From Clostridiales bacterium (GTDB lineage: Bacteria > Bacillota > Clostridia > Oscillospirales > Acutalibacteraceae), in contig JAAYSC010000042.1 of assembly GCA_012524025.1 (NCBI GenBank), forward strand, positions 1 through 40,278: a stretch of 40,278 bases of DNA, read 5' to 3'. The position numbers and the translations under genes are program-made. The notes beneath the pieces were generated by a model, which was not told where the DNA came from, ran no database searches, and was given only the letters and a program-made list of their open reading frames with translations. Position 1 is the first letter of the stretch; each line of letters starts with the position of its first letter. Of the stretch, positions 32,110 to 39,097 are shown piece after piece.

Positions 32110-32604
32110 TTGAGATTTGCTGTTTTATGTATAAGCGACAGAGGCGCCCGGGGTTTGCGTGAAGATAAAAGCGGCCCGCTTATTTGTGAAATTTTGACCC
32201 CCTACGGCCAAAATGTGATCTATAAGTGCCTGCCCGATGAGCGCGATTTGATAGCCAAAGAGTTGGCCCTGATTTGTGATAAAAATAAGGCCGATTTTAT
32301 TTTCACCACCGGCGGCACGGGCTTGGCCCCGCGTGATGTAACACCTGAAGCGACCTTGGACATTGCCGACCGCACGGTACCGGGTATAGCCGAGGCCATG
32401 CGGCAAAAAAGCTTAACAATAACACCCATGGCCATGCTTTCAAGAGCTCTTGCCGTTGTAAGGGGGCAAACTCTGATAATCAATTTACCGGGCAGCCCCA
32501 AGGCCGCAAAAGAAAATTTAGAAACGGTTTTACCTGTTTTGCAACATGCTCATGCCTTGTTGGCAGATAAGGTTGAAGACTGCGCAAGCCAACTCAATAA
32601 ATAA
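32110..32604 (+). CDS. mogA: Molybdopterin adenylyltransferase (MogA/MoaB family)
   Basis: 164 aa. Adenylates molybdopterin before metal insertion by MoeA. Motifs: VLCISDRGARGLREDKSGPL, FIFTTGGTGLAPRDVTPEAT with the catalytic GGTG loop and Asp, and LIINLPGSPKAAKEN. The start is TTG 32110, 9 nt after GGAGG (32096-32100); the frame upstream has no ribosome site. It is 97 bp before the aldehyde oxidoreductase gene, and between them is only a weak AGACCAA/TTGGTCT hairpin, so they are likely co-transcribed. Confidence 0.92.
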   Translation: MRFAVLCISDRGARGLREDKSGPLICEILTPYGQNVIYKCLPDERDLIAKELALICDKNKADFIFTTGGTGLAPRDVTPEATLDIADRTVPGIAEAMRQKSLTITPMAMLSRALAVVRGQTLIINLPGSPKAAKENLETVLPVLQHAHALLADKVEDCASQLNK

Positions 32605-32701
32605 TTTGTAGACGAACACATTTTAAATCATTGGAAGAATCGTTGTCAAGTAGACCAAGGCGTTATGAATCTTTTTGGTCTTAGCGGAAAGGGCTGAAAA
32701 A

Positions 32702-34585
32702 ATGGCTTATAAAGGTTATGCAGGTAAGGTACTTAAGGTAGATTTAAGCACCAAAACTTATGAAGACTTCCCCTGGACCGATGAAGACAGGGAGCGAACC
32801 TTGGGCGGCAAAATAATGGCGGCGGACATTTTCTACCGCCACATTCGGCCGGGCATGAAAGCTTATGATGAAGACAATTGGTTGGTTGCCACAACAGGGC
32901 CCATATCCGGCTGCGGTTGCCCCAGCGCTTCACGCTTTAACATTTCTACCATATCACCGCTGACGGGGATTATAACTTCTTCAAACTGCGGCGGCAACTT
33001 TGGCCTTTCACTTAAAAAAGCAGGCTATGATGCCCTGATAATCACCGGCAAAAGCGATAAGCCCGTCCATGTCCAAATTAATGATGACAAGGTCGAGTTT
33101 AAAGATGCAAGCGAACTCTGGGGCCTGCACATGACCCCGGTGCAAGAAAAACTGCCACCCAAGGCGGGCAAGATGGTTATAGGCCCAGCGGGTGAAAACA
33201 AGGTTCTTTATGCTTGCGTTTTCAGCGGTGAACGGGCTGCCGGCCGCGGCGGTGTCGGCGCTGTTTTCGGTGACAAAAATCTCAAGGCCGTTACAGCCGA
33301 CGGTAGCAAACCCGTCGAGGTTCATAATAAAGAAAAGTTAAGAGAAACCAACAGAAAATGGGTAAAGCAATTGCGAAGCCATCCCCTGACGGGCAGCCAG
33401 CTGCCGCGTTTGGGAACGGCCGGCTTGGTTGCCCCCATGCAGGCCCGCCGAATTTTGGCCACCAAAAACTTTGCCCAAGGGCGTTTTGATGACTTTGAAA
33501 AGATTTCAGGCGAAGAGCTTACCAAGAACCACTTGGTTAAAAATTCCGGCTGCACAACATGTGTCATTCAATGCACCCGCCGCGTTAAGGTGGACGACAA
33601 GGTAGTTAAGGGGCCGGAACTTGAAACCTTGGGCCTCTTGGGCCCTAATCTTTTGAACAGCGACATGGAAAGTATTATTCGCTGGAATTATGAGCTTGAT
33701 GAACTGGGTATGGATACTATTTCCGTTGCCGGTGTTTTAGCTTTTGCCATGGAGCTCAATGAAAAGGGAATCTGGAAAAATCCGTTGGAATTTGGCAAAA
33801 TTGATAATATATCGGAAATATTTGATGACATTGCCCACAGGCGCGGCATAGGCGATATTTTAGCGGACGGTACCAAACGCATGAGCCAACGCTTCGGCGG
33901 TGAAGATTTTGCCATTCAGGCAAAGGGCATGGAACTTTCGGCCTATGAACCCCGCGGTGCCGTCGGCCAAGGCTTGGGTTACGCCACATCCAACAGGGGC
34001 GGTTGCCACTTAAATGCCGGCTACCTTGTTGTTTTGGAAGGCCTGGGCCTCAACATTGACCCCTACACGGCCTTTGGCAAAGCAGCCATAAACATATTCT
34101 TTCAGAATTTTATGGAAGCAATTTCAGCTGCGGGAAGTTGCCTCTTTACCTCTTATACCATAATCCCCTCCCCGGCCCTCAAGAACCCAAGCGGGCTTTT
34201 TGCAAAGGTTGTTAATGTGGGTTTTGTGGCCTTGGGGCCTGTTATAGGCCTCATGAATCGTTTCCCCGCAATTGCAAGCCTAAACCTTCCCATTATCTTG
34301 TATCCCTATGCCATCAAACACGCAACGGGCATGAAGATGAACATCGGCAAGATGATGAAGGTGGGCGAGTACGGCTACAATCTTGAAAGATACAGTAACA
34401 TTATCTTGGGACAGGAAGCCGGGGCAGACATTTTGCCAAGCAGATTAACAGACGAAGAACAAATACCGGGCAACAAAAAAACCAAGGTGCCGCTTGATAA
34501 AATGCTCAAGTCTTATTACCGCATTCGCGGATGGGAAAACGGTGTGCCTAAAAAATCAAAACTTAAAAAGTTGGGTTTGATTTAA
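32702..34585 (+). CDS. Tungsten-containing aldehyde:ferredoxin oxidoreductase
   Basis: Cytoplasmic AOR-family enzyme, about 627 aa, oxidising aldehydes to acids with ferredoxin (or reducing acids). N-terminal AOR domain: LKVDLSTKTYEDFPWTDEDR, GPISGCGCPSASRFNISTIS, PLTGIITSSNCGGNFGLSLK, GRGGVGAVFGDKNLKAV. Cluster motif CTTCVIQC (~residue 288), plus the later Cys in AAGSCLFTS as fourth ligand; pterin contacts near RGGCHLNAGY. ATG 32702 follows AAAGGG. Located between mogA and a MoaD-like gene and opposite the tungstate importer, so tungsten rather than molybdenum is expected. Substrate aldehyde unknown. Confidence 0.94.
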   Translation: MAYKGYAGKVLKVDLSTKTYEDFPWTDEDRERTLGGKIMAADIFYRHIRPGMKAYDEDNWLVATTGPISGCGCPSASRFNISTISPLTGIITSSNCGGNFGLSLKKAGYDALIITGKSDKPVHVQINDDKVEFKDASELWGLHMTPVQEKLPPKAGKMVIGPAGENKVLYACVFSGERAAGRGGVGAVFGDKNLKAVTADGSKPVEVHNKEKLRETNRKWVKQLRSHPLTGSQLPRLGTAGLVAPMQARRILATKNFAQGRFDDFEKISGEELTKNHLVKNSGCTTCVIQCTRRVKVDDKVVKGPELETLGLLGPNLLNSDMESIIRWNYELDELGMDTISVAGVLAFAMELNEKGIWKNPLEFGKIDNISEIFDDIAHRRGIGDILADGTKRMSQRFGGEDFAIQAKGMELSAYEPRGAVGQGLGYATSNRGGCHLNAGYLVVLEGLGLNIDPYTAFGKAAINIFFQNFMEAISAAGSCLFTSYTIIPSPALKNPSGLFAKVVNVGFVALGPVIGLMNRFPAIASLNLPIILYPYAIKHATGMKMNIGKMMKVGEYGYNLERYSNIILGQEAGADILPSRLTDEEQIPGNKKTKVPLDKMLKSYYRIRGWENGVPKKSKLKKLGLI

Positions 34586-34611
34586 TTTTATTGTCATAAG
34601 GGGGGCTTTAA

Positions 34612-34926
34612 GTGGCCAAGATATTTTTAAAATGTTTCGGTGTTTTCGGCATCAGCTCAAATTTTGACAAAGGTTTGGTTGAAGCCAAGAATATAGCCGA
34701 TTTAATCGATTTTCTCAACGAATGCAATCGGGGCAAAGAGAAGATAAGCTTTGTTAAAACCATGGTATATATTAACGGTGATCACTGCAACAGCAAAAAC
34801 ACAAGCCTGAAAGACGGGGATGAAGTTTGGCTTTTATCTACTACGGACGGTGAGCCCAAACCAAAGCCCAAGTCAAAAAAGAAAAAAACCGCCAAAGCAA
34901 AGAAGGACGATAAGAAGACCGTTTAA
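34612..34926 (+). CDS. MoaD/ThiS-like beta-grasp protein without the diglycine tail
   Basis: 104 aa starting with GTG 34612 after AAGGGGGG. Residues 1-~80 follow the MoaD/ThiS ubiquitin-like fold: FLKCFGVFG, a helix AKNIADLIDFLNEC, VYINGDHCNSK and the closing LKDGDEVWLLST. In sulfur carriers this strand ends in Gly-Gly at the C-terminus. Here it reads TTDGEPKPKPK and continues as a Lys-rich tail of about 20 residues, so thiocarboxylate formation would require cleavage or is lost. It follows AOR by 26 bp and is closed by a terminator, so it may be an AOR accessory or scaffold. Confidence 0.75.
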   Translation: MAKIFLKCFGVFGISSNFDKGLVEAKNIADLIDFLNECNRGKEKISFVKTMVYINGDHCNSKNTSLKDGDEVWLLSTTDGEPKPKPKSKKKKTAKAKKDDKKTV

Positions 34927-34937
34927 GGCAAAAAGCT

Positions 34938-34976
34938 AACCCCTTGCAGGAAGTTTGACCTGCAAGGGGTTGATTT
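34938..34976. terminator. Terminator after the AOR operon
   Basis: AACCCCTTGCAGG (34938-34950) and CCTGCAAGGGGTT (34959-34971) form a perfect 13-bp stem with an 8-nt loop, then GATTTTATT. Probably serves both the AOR operon and the convergent CofE-like gene. Confidence 0.9.
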
Positions 34977-34989
34977 TATTGTTTATATT

Positions 34990-36183
34990 TTAGTCTGCAT
35001 AACTGTCAAAATAGCCTTGAATCAAAACAATGGGCGTGCCCTTGTCGCCGCTTCCGGATGTGAGGTCACACAAGGAACCGACCAGGTCAAAAAGCCTTCT
35101 TGGGGTTGTGCCCTGGGCCGCCTTGTCATCCTTAAGGTCATCTGCCTTGTTTTTTATGGCTTCGGCCAAGGCACTTTCAAGTTCTTTACCACTCAAATGC
35201 GCAAAATCATTATCGGCCAGATATTTAAGCTTCACTTCGTTAGGCTTGCCCTCAAGCCCGCTTGTGTAGGCCGGGGCTACAACCGGATCGGCCAGCTCCC
35301 AAATTTTACCCACCGGGTCCTTGAAGGCACCGTCACCGTAGATTAAAACTTCAACTTCTTTGCCGGTTTTTTCAAAAATTTCTTTTTGCACACGGTCCAC
35401 CACGCTTTGGCAGTCCCTGGGGAAAAGCTTGACACTTTCATCCGTGGCCTTGTTGCTGCCCAAAAGACCGTATTCTTCACAATAACCGCTGCCCTTGATG
35501 GGTTGAGTCAAAATCTCTTCAAGCCCGTAGAGTTTTTCTGCACCTGCGTCTTTAAGCAGGCGTTTTGTGCGTTCGCGGCTGTGAACATCACAGGTCAAAA
35601 CGGTTTTTGTATAATCTAAAATTTTGCGGCAGTCATTTGCCAGGATTATCTCGACTTCACAATTTTCTTCTTTGGCGATTTTTTTATAATAATCTATATA
35701 ATCCATGCCGGTGAAGGTGTGCTTTGGGTAACCGAAAAGTTGCCTGAATTTTTCAGTTGTAAGCAAGTCGGTCCAAGGGTTTACGCCTTTTTCATCCAAA
35801 GAATCAAGGTCAATCAAGTGGTTACCCACCTCATCTGCGGGGTAGCTTAACATTATAACTATTTTGCTCGCACCGCGGGCAATACCCCTGAGGCAAGCCG
35901 AAAAGCGGTTGCGACTTAAAATCGGGAAAACCAAGCCAATCGTCTCTTGGCTTGTGAACTTGCTTTTTATATCCGCCGCTATATGATCAATGCTCGCATA
36001 ATTGCCTTGTGCGCGTGCCACTATGGCCTCTGTTGCGCCGATTATGTCACCGTTTCGCAAGTTGAAGCCTTCATTTTTTGCGGCCTTGAGAACACTGTCG
36101 ATTATTATTGCGGCAATGTCATCGCCTTCCCGAATTATGGGCGCGCGTATTCCCATTGAAACGGTACCTACCGACCTTGTCAT
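34990..36183 (-). CDS. Coenzyme F420-0:L-glutamate ligase-like (CofE family) protein
   Basis: 397 aa with the F420_ligase (CofE) fold: an N-terminal GIRAPIIREGDDIAAIII and NGDIIGATEAIVARAQGN, the counterpart of the CofE nucleotide-binding start. The protein is much longer than archaeal CofE (~250 aa), with extra central and C-terminal parts (VEVLIYGDGAFKDPVGKIWE; TPRRLFDLVGSLCDLTSGSGD). No F420 biosynthesis genes and no F420-dependent enzymes are seen here. Clostridia without F420 often have this long form, so it probably attaches glutamate or another amino acid to a different acceptor. ATG follows AAAAGGAGCG. Confidence 0.75.
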   Translation of the reverse strand: MTRSVGTVSMGIRAPIIREGDDIAAIIIDSVLKAAKNEGFNLRNGDIIGATEAIVARAQGNYASIDHIAADIKSKFTSQETIGLVFPILSRNRFSACLRGIARGASKIVIMLSYPADEVGNHLIDLDSLDEKGVNPWTDLLTTEKFRQLFGYPKHTFTGMDYIDYYKKIAKEENCEVEIILANDCRKILDYTKTVLTCDVHSRERTKRLLKDAGAEKLYGLEEILTQPIKGSGYCEEYGLLGSNKATDESVKLFPRDCQSVVDRVQKEIFEKTGKEVEVLIYGDGAFKDPVGKIWELADPVVAPAYTSGLEGKPNEVKLKYLADNDFAHLSGKELESALAEAIKNKADDLKDDKAAQGTTPRRLFDLVGSLCDLTSGSGDKGTPIVLIQGYFDSYAD

Positions 36184-36227
36184 ATCAGACGCTCCTTTTG
36201 TTTTATGCTATCTTTTGGACCCTGTGT

Positions 36228-36236
36228 ATTATAACA
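36228..36236 (-). promoter_or_regulatory. Extended -10 promoter of the CofE-like gene
   Basis: TGTTATAAT on the minus strand (36236-36228), about 45 bp before the start codon. No clear -35, consistent with an extended -10 promoter. Confidence 0.5.
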
Positions 36237-36268
36237 TATTTTCCGCTTTGGGTGTGCAGCCTGTGAAG

Positions 36269-37437
36269 TTAATAGCGAAGCGAACCGTCATGTTTTAAAA
36301 TGGAAGCGGATTCAACTCCGTCAACCTGCCTTACGGCGTGAATCAGCTCTTCATCATTTTTAGTCCTGATTTCTATAATCATGTCCAAATTGCTCTTGCG
36401 CAAGTTGCGCGATTTGACGGCATGGCGCGCTGTCTTGTCTTTTACTATTTGCATCAAATGTTCTTTAAAATTTTGCCATTTTTGACCATCGGGAAAGCTG
36501 GAATATTTTAAGACTATGCCCTTAACATCTTCTTGCCCGGGTTTTATTTCCTCAAATTCAGGGTAAATATTGGTGGAAGCCTTTATTATAGTCCCCTTTT
36601 TATTGATCAAGTCGAGTTTATACTCATTGACATGGTCTTGCATTCCATAAAGGCCTTCATAAGAATCATCTATAAAAACTTCCGTATAGATCATAGGGGC
36701 TGTGTTATACAAACCGCGCTCATTGCGGTAACTGCCGCTTTCGGTCCAAATATCCCAAGCCAAAACATCACGGACCTTGTACTCATCTTCATACATGGAA
36801 TTGAGAACATATTTTTCATTTAAAGGTAGACCGTAAATTGACATTTCGCTCTTATTTAGGTTTTTAATGGTATAACTTTTTTGGGATAACCCCAACTGGA
36901 GTCACCCCGCCTACGCATTTTAATTTGATATTTTTGTGCCTCTTTACCTTCTTCCATTTCCATGGCGGTCAAGATTACCTTGTCATAATCTTTTTTGAAT
37001 TTTCTTAGTAAGGGTCTGTGCCTTTCTTTTATACGGTCTATTTTTACTATAGGCATGCCCGTAACAACCAATTTGAGTTCTTGGTAACTATCATTTAAAA
37101 CGGCTGTTATTTTGTAAGCATTGATTTCTTCGTCATAAAAACAAAGCAATTGCGCTCGCTTGGCATGCTTTAGCTTAACTTTGTCATGGCAGCTGTAATG
37201 GGTGTCGCTTTTTTGGTCATAGGCCGGCTCTTGGGCAAATTTAAGCAGGGTGTTTTTATCAAGTAGCTTACCCGCTTTAAAAGCCTCATAATCTTGCCGG
37301 CTTTGGCTTGTTTTTATTTGGCTTAAATCACTTGATTCAAAGGCCAAATCAAAGCCTTCATAGGCAAAGATCAAAACCGTTACAAGAGCCAAAAGCCCGC
37401 TTGTAAAAATAAAAATAGCCTTTTTAACCCCGATCAC
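36269..37437 (-). pseudogene. Broken CotH-type kinase gene with a DUF4956-like tail
   Basis: Two overlapping frames form one damaged gene. The upstream frame (37437-36856, GTG start after AAAAGGTGA) has an N-terminal membrane anchor and reaches the CotH motif RRRGDSSWGYPKK, then goes out of frame. The downstream frame (from 36895) continues with SYTIKNLNKS..LPLNEKYVLNSMYEDEYKVRD..EVFIDDSYEGLYGMQDHV, typical of CotH after that motif. The break is at an A6 run (36877-36882); one more A would restore WGYPKKSYTIKNLN. After WQNFKEHLMQIV, the CotH part ends early, and the last ~50 residues (KSNLDMIIEIRTKNDEELIH, VDGVESASILKHDGSLRY) look like the C-terminus of DUF4956 membrane proteins, which often neighbour CotH genes. 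A deletion probably joined the two. Confidence 0.78.
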
Positions 37438-37462
37438 TCACCTTTTAAAACTATAAAATCTT

Positions 37463-37490
37463 TCGCGAACGATTATACAGACCGAAGCTT
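37463..37490 (-). promoter_or_regulatory. Promoter upstream of the broken CotH gene
   Basis: On the minus strand TTGTAT, 16-bp spacer, TATAAT. The promoter is intact even though the gene is broken. Confidence 0.5.
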
Positions 37491-37503
37491 TTTATACAAA
37501 GCT

Positions 37504-38388
37504 CTAAATAATCATAGCCAAGGTGCCGGCCACAATCAGACCCAAGCCTCCCAGGGCTTTTCTGCTGATTTTTTCCTTGAGCACGAAGTAGGAAAAAGCG
37601 ATGGCCACCACAATGCTTAACTTATCAATTGGGACAACTGCGCTTGCCGGACCGTCTTGCAAGGCCTGATAATAGCAAAGCCAAGAGCCGCCGGTGGCAA
37701 AACCGGAAAGGACTATAAAAGTTAAATCTTTTTTACCGATTTTCTTTACTTCACCGTGTTTGCCTTGAACCAGGACAACCAGCCAGGCCATTATTAAGAC
37801 AACAATGGTGCGGATAGCCGTGCCCAGCTGTGAGTTAATACCCTGCATACCCATTTTACCCAATATGGAAACCAGTGAGGCAAAGACTGCAGCCATAAGG
37901 GCAAAAAAGAACCAAGAGGCACTTTTGGGCTGGTCTGCCTGATCGGGAGCGGTTTTTTTCTTGTCTATCATCAAAAAAGTCCCGCTGCCTATGGCCAGCA
38001 AGGCCAAGCCTTTTAGCCAGGTTACTTCTTCATTAAAAATAATAAAGGCTAAAATTACCGTCAAAATAATACTGGACTTATCAACCGGGACAACCTTGTT
38101 CACATCACCCAACTGCAGGGCCTTGAAAAGGCTGAGCCAGGACACACCCGTAGCCATACCGGAAAGTATTAAAAACAACCACGCCTTTTTGTCAATGGTT
38201 GAAAAGCTGACCGTTTCCATGCCTTTTTGTAGACCCACTACCAAGACCATAAGCCAGGAAAAGAGTAAGACAACAATGGTACGAACCGCCGTCGCGACAC
38301 TGGAGTCGGTGTTTTTAATCCCTACCTTGGCTAATATATTGGTAAGCCCCGCAAAAACCGCTGAGGCAAAGGCCAATGCAATCCACAT
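37504..38388 (-). CDS. EamA/DMT-family transporter
   Basis: Inner-membrane drug/metabolite transporter of 294 aa, ten hydrophobic segments as two EamA repeats (residues 1-~140 and ~157-294). The halves are strikingly alike: ATAVRTIVVLLFSWLMVLVV versus GTAIRTIVVLIMAWLVVLVQ, and LILSGMATGVSWLSLFKALQ versus IVLSGFATGGSWLCYYQALQ, with VVPVDKSSI and VVPIDKLSI. A charged linker (DKKKTAPDQADQPKS) joins them. ATG follows AAGGAGA. It is 35 bp after the DNA methyltransferase gene. Substrate unknown. Confidence 0.9.
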   Translation of the reverse strand: MWIALAFASAVFAGLTNILAKVGIKNTDSSVATAVRTIVVLLFSWLMVLVVGLQKGMETVSFSTIDKKAWLFLILSGMATGVSWLSLFKALQLGDVNKVVPVDKSSIILTVILAFIIFNEEVTWLKGLALLAIGSGTFLMIDKKKTAPDQADQPKSASWFFFALMAAVFASLVSILGKMGMQGINSQLGTAIRTIVVLIMAWLVVLVQGKHGEVKKIGKKDLTFIVLSGFATGGSWLCYYQALQDGPASAVVPIDKLSIVVAIAFSYFVLKEKISRKALGGLGLIVAGTLAMII

Positions 38389-38423
38389 AGTCTTTCTCCT
38401 TCAAAGCTCTTTTACTCTTCTTT

Positions 38424-38888
38424 TTATTTTTCTAACTCTATCAAGTATTCCTTTACGGGTAAACCGCCGCCGTAACCTGTCAGCGAACCGCTGCTGCCCA
38501 CCACCCTGTGGCAGGGCACAACAATAACAATGGGGTTGCGGTTATTGGCCAGACCCACAGCCCTAAATCCCTTGGGGCTTCCGACCTTTATGGCAATATC
38601 CTTATAGGTTTGGATTTGACCGTAAGGGATTTCAATCAAGGCCCGCCAAACGGATTTTTGAAATTCCGTCCCCTTCAGGTTCAGAGGCATTTCGAAAACC
38701 TGCCTTTTCCCCTCAAAATATTCTTGCAACTCTTGAGCCGCCTGCTTTATAACAGGCGTTTCTTTCAGCTCATAGCCCTGCTTGCGCCTGTCTTCAATAT
38801 CGGCAAAAAAGATTTGCTCTATCATGCCCTCATCCTCGGCTATACCCAAGCGACCCACGGGCGACGGATAATAAAAAACAGCAGCCAC
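38424..38888 (-). CDS. ogt: Methylated-DNA--protein-cysteine methyltransferase
   Basis: Suicide DNA repair protein that removes O6-alkyl groups from guanine, about 154 aa. C-terminal domain: KGTEFQKSVWRALIEIPYGQ, FRAVGLANNRNPI and the active site IVVPCHRVVGSSGSLTGYGG. GTG 38888 is preferred because GGATGGGGGG precedes it at the right distance, whereas the ATG at 38903 would sit almost on the transcription start. The promoter TTGCAA-N17-TATAAT is upstream. The EamA gene follows in the same direction. Confidence 0.92.
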   Translation of the reverse strand: MAAVFYYPSPVGRLGIAEDEGMIEQIFFADIEDRRKQGYELKETPVIKQAAQELQEYFEGKRQVFEMPLNLKGTEFQKSVWRALIEIPYGQIQTYKDIAIKVGSPKGFRAVGLANNRNPIVIVVPCHRVVGSSGSLTGYGGGLPVKEYLIELEK

Positions 38889-38921
38889 GGTCAAGCCCCC
38901 CATCCTTCTTTTTCCTAAATC

Positions 38922-38950
38922 ATTATAAGGTGCCGGACCTCGTCTTGCAA
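38922..38950 (-). promoter_or_regulatory. Promoter of the ogt-EamA transcript
   Basis: On the minus strand TTGCAA (38950-38945), 17-bp spacer, TATAAT (38927-38922). Confidence 0.75.
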
Positions 38951-39047
38951 GTATTTGAAGCTTTGCACTTTTATGTTACAGTTGAAAAATTTAAAAACCA
39001 AAAGATTATAGGGCACCACAGCGTAAAATAAATCTTATAACTAACAG

Positions 39048-39083
39048 TAGCGACCTTGGCAGTTAATTTAGCCAAGGTCGCTA
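39048..39083. terminator. Hairpin terminator downstream of the GH3 gene
   Basis: TAGCGACCTTGGC (39048-39060) and GCCAAGGTCGCTA (39071-39083), perfect 13-bp stem, 10-nt loop. T-runs are weak on both sides, but position after the GH3 stop fits a terminator. Confidence 0.7.
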
Positions 39084-39097
39084 TTTCAACTTATGAT

